From Flavobacterium reichenbachii (GTDB taxonomy: Bacteria > Bacteroidota > Bacteroidia > Flavobacteriales > Flavobacteriaceae), in contig NZ_MUHF01000016.1 of the NCBI RefSeq assembly GCF_002217435.1, positions 1-64,000 on the forward strand: DNA of 64,000 bases, given 5' to 3'. The translations under genes and the position numbers were made by a program. Under the pieces are notes generated by a model. That model saw nothing but the letters and a program-made list of their open reading frames with translations, was not told where the DNA came from and did not search any database. Below, one piece after another: positions 33,801 through 45,200 of the stretch (its first letter is position 1; every line of letters starts with the position of its first letter).

Positions 33801-36141
33801 ATTGGCTGCAGATGCAAAAGCTAAGGCTGATGCAGAAGCATTAAAAGTGAAACAAGCTGCTGAAGAAAAAGCTAAAGCTGCAGAAGAAGCACGTCAGGCG
33901 AAATTAGCTGCTGATGCAAAAACAAAAGCTGATGCAGAAGCACAACAAGCAAAATTAGCTGCTGATGCAAAAGCAAAAGCGGATGCAGAAGCACTTCAAG
34001 CAAAACTGGCTGCTGATGTAAAAGCTAAGGCTGATGCAGAAGCATTAAAAGTAAAACAAGCTGCTGAAGAAAAAGCTAAAGCTGCAGAAGAAGTACGTCA
34101 GGCGAAATTGGCTGCTGATGCAAAAACAAAAGCTGATGCAGAAGCACAACAAGCTAAATTGGCTGCAGATGCAAAAGCAAAAGCGGATGCAGAAGCACTT
34201 CAAGCGAAACTTGCTGCAGATGTAAAAGCTAAGGCTGATGCAGAAGCACTTCAAGTAAAACAAGCTGCTGAAGAAAAAGCTAAAGCTGCTGAAGAAGTAC
34301 GTCAGGCTAAATTGGCCGCAGATGCAAAAGCAAAAGCAGATGCAGAAGCACTTGAGGTGAAACTGGCTGCCGATGCAAAAGCAAAAGCTGACGCAGAAGC
34401 ACTTCAAGCAAAACTGGCTGCTGATGTAAAAGCTAAGGCTGATGCAGAAGCATTAAAAGTAAAACAAGCTGCTGAAGAAAAAGCTAAAGCTGCAGAAGAA
34501 GCACGTCAGGCTAAATTGGCTGCAGACGCAAAAGCAAAAGCAGATGCAGAAGCGCAACAAGCAAAATTAGCTGCAGATGCAAAAGCAAAAGCTGACGCAG
34601 AAGCGCAGCAAGCAAAATTAGCTGCTGATGCAAAAGCTAAGGCTGATGCAGAACAAAAAGCTAAAGTTGCAGAAGAAGCTCGTCAGGCTAAATTGGCCGC
34701 AGACGCAAAAGCAAAAGCTGATGCAGAAGCACTTCAAGCTAAATTGGCTGCAGATGCAAAAGCAAAAGCTGATGCAGAAGCATTAAAAGTACAACAAGCT
34801 GCTGAAGAGAAAGCAAGAGTTGCAGAAGAAACACGTCAGGCTAAACTGGCTGCCGATGCTAAAGCGAAAGCCGATGCAGAAGCACAGCAAGCTAAATTGG
34901 CTGCAGATGCAAAAGCAAAAGCTGATGCACAAGCATTAAAAGTACAACAAGCTGCTGAAGAGAAAGCAAGAGTTGCAGAAGAAGCACGTCAGGCTAAGTT
35001 AGCTGCAGATGCAAAAGCAAAAGCCGATGCAGAAGCGCAGCAAGCAAAAGCAGCGGCTGATGCAAAAGCAAAAGCGGATATGGCGGCAGCTCAAGCTAAA
35101 TTATTAGCGGATCAAAAAGCAAAAGCTGATGCAGAAGCGTCAGAAAAAATAAGAGCTGAGGAAGAAAGCAGACAATTAAAATTAGCAGAAGAAGCACGTC
35201 AGGCAAAATTAGCTGCCGATGCTAAATTAGCTGCTGATGCAGCTGCGGCTGCTGCAAAAGCTGCTTCAACACCAAGTGATGAAACAGGAAAAGCAATTGA
35301 GAGTTTGACTCAGTCTATAGAAAGTTCAAGTAAAACACAAAACGATTTGCTGGCTAAGTTTAATACAACAGTGGCCAATAAACAAAAAGACTTGAATGAC
35401 TTAAAAGAAGAGAATGATTTAAGTGAAAAAGGAATTTATAAAGAGCCAAAACCTTTCAAAAGTGTAGCTGCTGAGAACAGTCAGATTGAAGCATTGAAAT
35501 TAGAACTTGCTGAAGCTAACAGAGCACAGAATGCTGAAATCGCTAAACTGACTAATTTGTATAATGAAAGAGTTAAAAAGTTCCCGAAAACGGATCCTTT
35601 GAACAAGGCTTATCTTGAGAAAATTAACCAGCTGAAAGCAGCTCAGTTAAAAATGGAACAAGATGGTGCAGCGTTACTTGCAGAGCTAGAACGTATCAAG
35701 GCTGAAATCGAAATTGAGAAAAAACGTAGAATTAAGCAGGCAGCATACGAGAATGATCAGGGAAGATATGCGCAGGACGTTGCCGCTCTTAAACGTATAA
35801 AAGAGAATACTAAAGTAAGCAGTACACCTCTAACGGCAAGTGATTTTGATTTTGGTGAAGACCAGTCGAATATGCAGATTATTAAGAATATTAAAAATTC
35901 TGAAAGCGGTTATTATATGATTATTGCAGTTCATAACAGTGTTCAAAAAAGAGATGAATTCTTAACAAAAGCAGTTGCTGCGGGCCGTTCAGATGTTAAT
36001 TTCTTTTACAATATAGCAACAAGTAAATATTATATTTATTACGAGAAATTTGAAGGTTTATCTGAAGCGACCAAGGCGCTGGAGGCAAAAGGAAATAAAC
36101 CTTATAATGGAAAAATGGCCATTGTAAAAGTGGAAAATTAG
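30865..36141 (+). CDS. sprD: gliding motility protein SprD
   Basis: A 1758-residue protein that starts one base after the sprC stop. Signal peptide KKILLFITLFYSFSTLLYSQ. Residues about 25-310 are a PorP/SprF-like domain (INPAFSFVREQNAYISFYNK and FGLNVGAYSSALDKG), an outer-membrane barrel family that partners T9SS adhesins. Residues about 325-1470 are an Ala/Lys/Asp/Glu-rich repeat region (units such as AKADAEALQAKLAADAK) that should be a long periplasmic coiled coil. The C-terminal 90 residues from SESGYYMIIAVHNSVQKRDEF look like a SPOR-type fold (a peptidoglycan-binding candidate). In F. johnsoniae the gene is needed for normal gliding with sprB. The DNA of the repeat region is itself repetitive (204-bp period), so length will differ among strains. 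Confidence 0.88.
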   Translation: MKKILLFITLFYSFSTLLYSQETASKDGVVSFSLPIRNSLKFNRYLINPAFSFVREQNAYISFYNKRQWTQFENSPNSYLFGYSGRFRENEAFAFGLFQQNYGLMTVFGGVANFAHNIVLAQDSNLTFGLNVGAYSSALDKGKIISDDTSISGGEYPSNTLLTVNPGINYGNAFLDFGVSVNNLVLYNFGSGMIKDDPERAIVLHGMYTGYIDSYGFFDRSKFSGIVKTELKMDKTVISGLAMIAVPKGVWAQAGYNTLYGVSAGLGFNISPSIAIEYNYERGMGNFANLGGSHEFAIAYKFKNKNYYYGDDEEGALIDPSRAKPVMAKPSAATTAARESGAEKARLAAEAKAKADAEAKQVRLAAAEKAKADAAAATAARLAAADKVKADAAAAAAARLAAAEKVKADATAAAAAKLAADNKSKADAEAVKIKLAADAKAKADAAAAARAQTATANRAVAATQKTQAQLAADKVRADAEERRLKLAADNKAKVDAAAAARAQAIANKPNATAEQKTAAQLAADKSKADAEAMRIKLAADAKAKADAESQAKQTAAAAQKTPAQLAADQSKADAEALRIKLAADAKAKADAESQAKQTAAPATPAAAQKTAAELAADKAKADAEAAAKARLVAAEKAKADAEALQAKLAADNKAKADAAEAKRKADAKAKAEAADLQSILAADAKAKADSDALQARLAAEAKAKAAATAKTKTNIDAANKAAAAAALKEKAAEEAALKEKLAADAKAKADAEARQALIAAEAKAKADAEALKIKQAADAKAKAESDAQQAKLAAEAKAKADADAIQAKLAADAKSKADAEALKIKLAADAKAKADAEAQQAKLAADAKAKADADAVQAKLAADAKSKADAEALKVKEAADAKAKADADALQAKLAADAKAKADAEAQAKLAADAKAKADMQALQAQLLADARVKADAEATAKAKADAEAQKLQVAEEARQAKLAADAKAKADAEAQQAKLAADAKAKADAEALKVKQAAEEKAKAAEEARQAKLAADAKTKADAEAQQAKLAADAKAKADAEALQAKLAADVKAKADAEALKVKQAAEEKAKAAEEVRQAKLAADAKTKADAEAQQAKLAADAKAKADAEALQAKLAADVKAKADAEALQVKQAAEEKAKAAEEVRQAKLAADAKAKADAEALEVKLAADAKAKADAEALQAKLAADVKAKADAEALKVKQAAEEKAKAAEEARQAKLAADAKAKADAEAQQAKLAADAKAKADAEAQQAKLAADAKAKADAEQKAKVAEEARQAKLAADAKAKADAEALQAKLAADAKAKADAEALKVQQAAEEKARVAEETRQAKLAADAKAKADAEAQQAKLAADAKAKADAQALKVQQAAEEKARVAEEARQAKLAADAKAKADAEAQQAKAAADAKAKADMAAAQAKLLADQKAKADAEASEKIRAEEESRQLKLAEEARQAKLAADAKLAADAAAAAAKAASTPSDETGKAIESLTQSIESSSKTQNDLLAKFNTTVANKQKDLNDLKEENDLSEKGIYKEPKPFKSVAAENSQIEALKLELAEANRAQNAEIAKLTNLYNERVKKFPKTDPLNKAYLEKINQLKAAQLKMEQDGAALLAELERIKAEIEIEKKRRIKQAAYENDQGRYAQDVAALKRIKENTKVSSTPLTASDFDFGEDQSNMQIIKNIKNSESGYYMIIAVHNSVQKRDEFLTKAVAAGRSDVNFFYNIATSKYYIYYEKFEGLSEATKALEAKGNKPYNGKMAIVKVEN
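33892..34510 (+). repeat. 204-bp tandem repeat within sprD
   Basis: The marker CGTCAGGC begins at 33892, 34096, 34300 and 34504, i.e. three exact 204-bp steps (68 codons), with nearly identical sequence between them. Related but differently spaced copies lie at 33739 and 34681, as well as further copies to about 35200. The unit encodes EEKAKAAEE, R/VRQAKLAADAK and two or three AKADAEALQAKLAAD segments. Such DNA is prone to copy-number change. Confidence 0.8.
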
Positions 36142-36175
36142 TAAGAGGATCAAATACAAATCAATATAAGTTACG

Positions 36176-36200
36176 TGCTTCTTAAACAGGTTAAGAAGCA
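36176..36200 (+). promoter_or_regulatory. perfect intercistronic hairpin between sprD and sprB
   Basis: TGCTTCTTAA (36176-36185) and TTAAGAAGCA (36191-36200) form a perfect 10-bp stem around the loop ACAGG. The sequence then continues TTTGAAATAAG, so the T-tract is too short for a good terminator. It lies 35 bp after the sprD stop and 85 bp before the sprB start and could stabilise the transcript or set the sprB dose. Confidence 0.6.
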
Positions 36201-36285
36201 TTTGAAATAAGAGTTTTAAAGCGCAGAAATTTTATTATCTGATGCCCCTCAGAAAATGAGACAAAGCCCAATAAAAGTAAAGATT

Positions 36286-39200
36286 ATGAAAAAACCTACT
36301 ATTCTAAAAATTGCGTTATTACTACTGTTCTTTTTACAAGGAGATATAGTGTTTTCGCAAAACTTGAAACCTTTCACCAGAGAGTACAATAAACAGCTCA
36401 AAGGAGATATTCTTGTTATTGGAAATAACATTCTTAACAGACGTACAACCGATAGATTTGGTAATGTTACGGCGGTTCCGAATACCGCGTATACGGGAAC
36501 CGGTTACAATGGAGATTTTGATATGCGATATATCAATATCGACAATGGAGCTACTGCTGGTATTTTTAGTTCTAGTAGTGCCAATTTAACGGTGCCTAAT
36601 AATAGGGCTCCGGCAGATCCGTGTTACAGAGTTGCGTATGCTGCTTTATATTGGTCGGCTACTTTAAAATCACCTGCAAACAGGTCAAATATTAATAAAG
36701 TAAAAATTAAGGTTCCAAATACAGCGAATAATGCTTATCAGGATGTAACTGGAACATTGATTCACGACATCGTAAATAGCGCTGATGGTATTAACCCTGA
36801 TAATACACAGGCCTATGCTTGTTTTGCAGATATTACAAGTTTACTAAGTACTACAAATCCTAACGGAACCTATACTGTTGCAAACGTAATTTCGAGCGAA
36901 GGATCAAACGGAGGAACTGGTTTGTCTGCGGGATGGTCTCTTTTTATTGTTTATGAAGATTCAAGTCTTCCTTCAAAAGCAATTTCTACCTTTAATGGTT
37001 TTACAGCAAGAGCACAAGGAGGAGGTCCAAATAACACTACTATTAGTGGTTTTACAACTATTCCTACTGGTCCGGTACACGCGAGGTTTGCTTTTGCGGC
37101 TCTTGAAGGGGATTATGGTTATAAAGGTGATTATCTTCAGATCAATAGTACAACTATTACACCTCCAACACGACCAAGAGAAAGTAATCAAAATAACTTT
37201 TTTAATAGTTCTATTAATAGTTTAGGGGCGTCTTTTACAGACAGAGTTCCTAATAGTACTAATACTTTAGGTTTTGATACGGGTGTAATCGATATTGACC
37301 CTTCGTCTAATATTATTAAAAATAATGATACTTCTGCGATAATTACCTTAGGTACAAACAGTGATATCTTTATTTATTATTTTACGGCATTTTCGGTTGA
37401 CATCATTGCGCCAAAAGTTGTAGTAACAAAAGGCGTACAGGATATCGCTGGAAATGATGCGAGTAATAAAAATGTTACTTTAGGCGAGCAGCTTACTTAT
37501 ACATTAAAATTTAAAAACGAAGGAAATGACAATGCTACATCATTTACTATCGAGGATAAATTACCAATAAATACTGATTTTAATTTTCCAGGCGATATTA
37601 TAGAAATGCCTGTTGGATTACCAATACCAACAACTTCTGCAGGTAATCAATATGTAAAATATAATGCTGCAACGAGAACATTAACATTTACTATTCCAAA
37701 CTCGTACGTTACGTTTAATCCAAAAACGCCTGAATCTACTATTAAATTCAAAGTAAAAGTTGTAGATGATTGTTCTAAACTAACGGATGCCTGTTCTAAC
37801 TTAATTCAAAATACAGCAGAATCGCATTATTTTGGTGACTTAGGAGGTAATGCTACAGATTTTGGTGATAAAAGTTATTCTTCTTTAGCAGGTTGTAACC
37901 TTATACCTCAATCGACTAACTTTTTAGTTGGATTAGATGCTTGTAAAGCGAGAAGCTTATACATCTGTACGGCAAGCCGTACTATTTCTGCATCTGGAGG
38001 TTACAAATCTTATTCTTGGTCTAGAAATCAATCTGGAACACCAGTAATTGGAACAAATCAAACGCTTACTGTTACACAACCGGGAGTTTATTATGTTTAC
38101 AATACGGCTAATCCGCCTTGTGTTGACTTACAAGAAACGATTACAGTACTTGATGGTCTTGCAAGAGTGAATCCGATTTTGGAATATGCAGATAATAAAG
38201 TAAATGGTGTTGTACCGGGTTGTCTTATTGATGGAAAACCACTGCCAAAAATTTATTTATGCGGTACCAATGACGTAAGAGTTATTAATACACATATTAG
38301 CGGTGCTACTATAGTTTGGGAAAAAACCGATTGTGTGCGTCCACAAAGTTTGTCTGAATTATGTGCTGATGAAAGAAGTGAATGTAACTGGGTTTCTGCA
38401 GGTGCAAACGGACCAATTTTTAATGCAGACACCGCCGGTTATTATAGAGTAACCATAAATTCGGGAGGTTGTATTAATACGTATTACTTTAACGTTTATA
38501 AAAGTATAGTTTCTGCTACCATTGCCAAAACAGACATGAAATGTTATGGAAAAGGTACCGTGACTGTACAGAAACTGGACGGATACGAATATAAATTAAG
38601 AAACCTTTCTAATAATACTGAAACAGGTTTTCAAGACAGTAATACTTTTGATGTTTATCAGGCAGGAACTTACATTGCTACCTATAGATTGAAAAATGTT
38701 CCTGGTACTTGTGAATACAAAACGGAGCAAGTTGTAGTCAATCATTTATTGATGGATACAAAAATTGAAGATCCTAATGTACAGCCATTATGTTTTGGTA
38801 CAAACGGAACTATTACCGCTAGTGCTTCTGCAGGTTTCACAAATTATTATTTTGAACTTAAAAATAATGCAGGACAACTGCTTGAAAAAATAGGACCGGT
38901 TACAGATCGTATCCATGCTTTCTCAGTTGCTCCGGGTGATTATTATACAGTCGAAATTTATTCATTGAATGAGGATGGTACAAAATTATGTCCTGCAACT
39001 GCTGGAAAATATATTAATAATCCATCATCTCAAATTATTCCAACTGTAAACACTATCGAACCTTTAACGGCTTGTAGTGACGGTAAATATAGGGTAAGTG
39101 CAACTGGAGGTCAGGGTAAATATTCGTATTTCGTAGACGGATCAACAACTCCTCAGGCTTATTCTGAAAATGATAATACTGAAAATAACAATATAATTAT

Positions 39201-42200
39201 TGTAGCGACTACAGCAAAAACATATACTGTACTTGTTAGAGATGATAATAATTGTGAAAAATCAATTCAGTTCACAGTTCCAAACGCTGCAAAACCAACT
39301 TATAATGTAACTCATACTAACAGTGTTTGTTACAATGATAATTCTGAGATTAGAATTACAAACATTGTTCCTAACGGATACACAATGTCTTATAGTATTA
39401 ATAATGGAGGAACTTTCCAAACTAATCCGTTATTCTCAAATTTACAGCCAGGTACTTATAGTGTAGTGGTTCGATACGGAATTTCTTACACACCGCAATG
39501 GCAGTCACAACCTGTAACTAAATATTGTACAGATCCGGCACAGCAGGTAATTATCTCAGGACCAACTTCTGCAGTTACTGCATCTGGAGGTGTTGCTGAA
39601 TTGGCAGGATGTACACTATCTCAATTGGGAGGTAAATTACGTATTAACAATGCTCAAGGAGGAACTGCTCCTTATCAATATAGCTTTGATAATGGTCAAA
39701 CATGGCAGGCTTCTAACGAAAAAGATGTTTTACCAGGAAGTTATATACTTGTAATTAGAGATAATGTTGGTTGTCAATATAAGATTCCATATGACATTAT
39801 TCTAGATCAAAAACCATCTGAGCCAACAATTACAGTTGGAGATCCGGTTTTCAATTGTAACGGAACTGCAACAAGTACTGTAACAGTTACTAATGGTTCT
39901 TCTGCAAATTATAGTTATGAATATTATTTAGACAATGTTGCAAATACTCCAATAACTAATAATGTATTTACAAACGTACCTTCTGGTTCTCATACTGTTT
40001 CTGTAAAATATAATGTAACAACAGTATCTACTTATAGTAACTTATTACAGGAAGATTTTGGAAAAGGAGGTTATACAACTACTCCGGGTATTAATCCTGC
40101 ATATTGTTTTGAAGATGAATCGACTCCACACCCTGTAGGTTATCCTTGTGGTGGTTTTGATGATTATCAAATTAATGACGGAAAATATGCTGTAGCTAGT
40201 TCTATTAAAACGAACTTCGGAAATTCATGGATTTTTGCAAAAGATCATACGCTTCCGTCTGATCCTTTAGGAAGATTTTTATGTGTGAATGTTGGAGGTT
40301 CTGCAGGTATTGGTGGAATTTTATACAGTAAACCAATTAAAGATGTTATTGTAAATCAACCTGTAATTATATCATTATGGGCAGAAAATCTTATTGTAAA
40401 AACATCAACATCGCATGCTGATCCTAAATTAACGATTCAGTTAGTTAACAATTTAAATGGAGTTGGTGGTACAGAGACTATTGTTGCAACCACAGATACA
40501 ACAAATCCATGGGTAGTTCCTAAAACTGAAAAATGGGAATACAAAGAATTATCATTAAATCCTGGAGCATACAATAACTTAAGTTTTGTTATTAGATCTT
40601 ACAGTAATGAATTTAATGGTAATGACGTTCTTTTAGATGATATTTGGGTTCGCCAAATACCTAAATCATGTATTGCTACCAAAGATTTCCCAATTGTTAT
40701 TGATAGCAATAAAGCATTTACTGCTTCAATTACGGGTGTTAAAGATCTTACTTGTGCAGGAGTTGATAATGGAGAAATTACAATTTCGGCTCAAAACTTT
40801 AATCTTCCTTACGGATTTGATTATTCGTTAGATAATGGAGTAACTTGGGTAAACTCTAAAGTATCTCCAGTTACTGCAACAGGATTAACAAGTAAAACGT
40901 ATTCTATAAGAGTTCGTTTTGATGCTTCTGCATCGAGCTGTGTTATTCCTTTATCGCAGCAAGTTAAATCACCGACAGCATTAACAGTAACAGCTCAGGT
41001 AACGACTCAGCCAACCTGTACAACAGGAGCTTCTATTACAGCTACAGCAAATGGCGGTACTCCAAGTTACCAATATGAATTAAGACAATCTAACGGAACA
41101 ACAGTTGTTACTGCATTCCAGTCAAGTAATGTATTTACAAATGTACCTACAGGATCTTATACAGTAGTGGCCAGAGATGCTAACTCTTGTGGATCTCCTG
41201 CTTCTGTTCGTGTAGATATCAGCGTGCCAACAGCGCCTACGGCAACATTGGCAGCGACATCAGATTTATGCTATGATACTACAAATAGATCTACATTGGT
41301 AGTTACAGCAACTGGTACAGGAACTTTGACTTATAGTTTAGACGGTGCGCCGGCTCAAAATTCTAATACATTTACAAATGTTGGTCCTGGTATTCACAAT
41401 ATCTTAGTAACAGATAGTAACAATTGTACTGCATCAGTTAGTAATATTGTTATTGCAGATCAATTAGTAGGTAGTGCTACAATTTCTAAAACTTTAGATT
41501 GTTCTAGTGCTTCACCAGATGCTACTATTACTGTAGACATTGTAGGAGGTACTGCTGGATTTACTTATAAAGTAAAAAGAGGTACTGGAGCTTACGGTTC
41601 AAGTAATCCTGTAACTGGAACATCTTTCATATATCCTGCAAGTACTGCAGCTTTATATACTTTCGAAATAACAGATTCTAAAGGTTGTGTTACTACTGTA
41701 AGTGCAACAATAAGCCCAACAGTAAACCCAACAGTAACAGCTACTAAAGTTGATGCAACATGTAATGGTGCTTCAACAGGATCTGTAAAACTAGTTGGTG
41801 CAGGCGGATCGGGAACTTATACGTATTTATTCTACAATAGTACAGTAACTCCAGCTCCTACAACATATACAGCGCAATTTGATTATACAGGTTTAGCTGC
41901 CGGAACTTATTCTTATAGAGTAAAAGACAGTAAAGGATGTATATCTGCTTTAGGAAGTGTAATTATTGCACAACCAACGACATTAACGGCTACTGCAAGT
42001 GCTAATACATTTACATGTAATACATCAAATGTAAAACAAGCAGCAACAGTAACGATTGCGGTTCCTACAACAGGAACGGCACCATATCAATATAGTTTTG
42101 ATGGTGGTACAATTTTTACAAACACCAATACATTATCTGTTACAGATAATGGTACAAACCAAACGATTTCTTATGTAGTTGTTGATGCAAAAGGTTGTAA

Positions 42201-45200
42201 AACTCCAGTGCAGACTATCACAATTAACAGATTAAATCCTCCAACGAATTTAACATTCACGGCGGCTAATGTTACTTGTACAGCTACAACAACAACGGTT
42301 AATGTTACAGCGGTAAATGGCGTTGGAACTATTACCTATTCGATTACATCACCTACAGCATCTGCAGCTACAAATACAACGGGTGCATTTTCTGGATTAG
42401 CAGCTGGAACTTATAATTTCAGAGCAACAGATGCAAACGGATGTTATTTTGACAAACCATACACCATCAATGCTGTTACACCAATTTCTATTGTTGGTAA
42501 CAAAGTAAATGATGCATTGTGTAAAGGCGGCGCAACTGGTAAAGGAACATTCGAAGTATCAGGAAATGCAACAGTAGGAGCTTATACTTATACTGTAACT
42601 CCTGCAACAGCTTCAATTACTAAAGCTGGAAACATTTTGACATTAAATAATGCAGCAGCTGGATCGTATACTGTTCAGGTTACAGATAATGCTACAGGTT
42701 GTACTAACAGTGCTACAGTTATTATCAGCGAGCCAACAAATGCATTAACTTTTACATCTACTGCAACAAAAATAAACTGTAATAATGATAACGCTCAAAT
42801 TACAGTAACGGCAAATGGAGGTACTATTAATTATACTTACGCAGTAGTTAAATCAGGAGCAACAGCTCCGATAGCATCTGCATACCAAGGAAGTAATACT
42901 CTTTCAGTAGATACAAATACTGGAGCAGATATGGCTTGGGATGTTTATGTAAAAGATGCCAACGGATGTATTACTACAAACACGGTTACTATTACAAGTG
43001 ATGCTTTACCAACAGTTACAGCTTCACTAGGTAACCAATGTGGAGGTTCAGGATCTACGTTTACAGTTACTGCAACAGGAACAGGAATTGCTCCTTTAAG
43101 TTACAGTGTTGACGGAACTTCTTTCCAAACAAGTAACGTATTTAATTTACCTGCAGGTACTTATACAGTAACTGTAAAAGACGGAAATTCTTGTATAGCT
43201 ACTGCTGCAACAACATTAACAATATTCCCTCAATTGACTGCTTTGGCATCGGTTACAAAAGAATTAAATTGTACAGCTACACCAAATGCAACGATAACTG
43301 TTGAAGTTTCCGGAGGTAGAGCTCCATTTACTTACACTGTAAGAAAAGGAACTGGCACTACAAGTGCGCCAAGTGCCCCTTTCTCAACAGCATCGTTTAC
43401 TTACCCAGTTACAAGTGCTAATGCAGACAGCTATACTTTTGTAGTTACTGATGCAAATGGATGTGCAAGTACAACGAACACAACTGTAAATCCGATTTCA
43501 AATCCAGCTCTTGCAGAAACGCACATTAATCCATCATGTGATGGAGGAAGTAATGGTTCTGTAGAATTAACTGGTTCTGGTGGTGCTGGAGGATATACTT
43601 ATAGTAGAGATAATATAACGTATACACCAAATGCTACATTTACAGGATTAGCAGCAGGAACTTATACTTTCTATGTAAAAGACGGAAAAGAATGTGTAGG
43701 AACAATCAGCATTATTTTAACAGCTCCAGCACAATTGGCTGCAACTGTTACAGAGGTTCCTTTTTCTTGTAACACAACTAATGGAAAAGTAGCGGGTTCA
43801 GTAACTATCAATGTTACAACTGGTACAGGAACTTTACCATATCAATATAGTTTTAACGGAGGAGGTTTTGGAACTGCCAATACTTTCACATTAAACGATA
43901 CAGGTGTAGATCAGCCTTATAACTATGCAGTAAAAGATGGTCAAGGCTGTACGATTACTGGATCTGGTACTTTAGCGAGATTAAACCCTCCAAAAATTGC
44001 TACAATCACAGCATCTACCGTGACTTGTACTGCAACAACAAGTACTGTTACAGTAAATGTAACTGCAGGAACTGGTGTAGGAACATTACAATATGAAACT
44101 ATTGCACCATCTCCATCAATTGTAGCTAAACAAACTTCAAATTCATTTGCAGGATTATTGCCAGGAACTTACATGTTTAAAGTTACTGATGCTAATGGAT
44201 GTTATGCTACACAATCATTTACAATTAATCCTGTAATAAACATTACAGTTGCAGGAGTTAAAATTAGTGATGCAAAATGTTTTGGAGAAAGCACAGGTTC
44301 AATCCAATTTACAACAGAAAATTATTCTGGAACATATTCTCATACATTGACAAACTCTTTAGGAACTGTTATTACAGCAACTGAAGTGATTACAAATGGA
44401 GGAAAAACAATTACAATTTCAGGTTTACCAAAAGAAACCTATACTTATAACATTGTTGATAATGCAACAGGTTGTACAGCTACAGCTTCTGTTGTAGTTG
44501 GTGAGCCAACAGCAGCATTAACAATTACAACTGCAACAGCAACTAATATTTATTGTTCAAACGATAATTCTAAAATTACCGTTGTTGCTGCAGGAGGAAC
44601 AATTAATTACAGTTATGCTGTAGTACAACATCTAGCAACTGCCCCTATTGCATCAGCATATCAGGCAAGTAATGTACTTACTGTAGATACAAATTCTGGA
44701 GCTATTATGGCTTGGGATGTTTACGTAAAAGATGCTAATGGCTGTACTGTAAATACTCAGGTTAATATCCTTAGTGATGCGGTTCCAACAGTTACAGCTA
44801 CTGTTAATCAGTGCGTGCCTAATGCTAGTGTGTTTACTATCACTGCTTCAGGAACTGGAGTTGCTCCTTTAACGTACAGTATTGACGGAGTTAATTTTAA
44901 AACTGCAAACACGTTTGATGTTGCACCTGGTACTTATACTGTAACAGTTAAAGACAAAAATAATTGTATCGCTACAACTATCATTGATGTTTATCAGGCT
45001 ATTACAGCATCGGCTGTTCTAACGAAAGATTTAACTTGTTCTACTCCTCAAGAAGGAACAATCACGATTACAGTTGGCGGAGGTAAAGGGCCATATACGC
45101 TTCAGACTAAAATAGGTGCTGGTGCTTTTGCAGGATCAACTTCTTTTGCGGGACCTACATTCACTTATAATGTTACTTCTTTAGTTGGAAATACTTACCA

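Noticed and set aside
34045..34407. Antisense open frame with repeated Cys/Phe pattern in sprD
   Set aside because: Mirror of the 204-bp tandem repeat, low-complexity and without family likeness.
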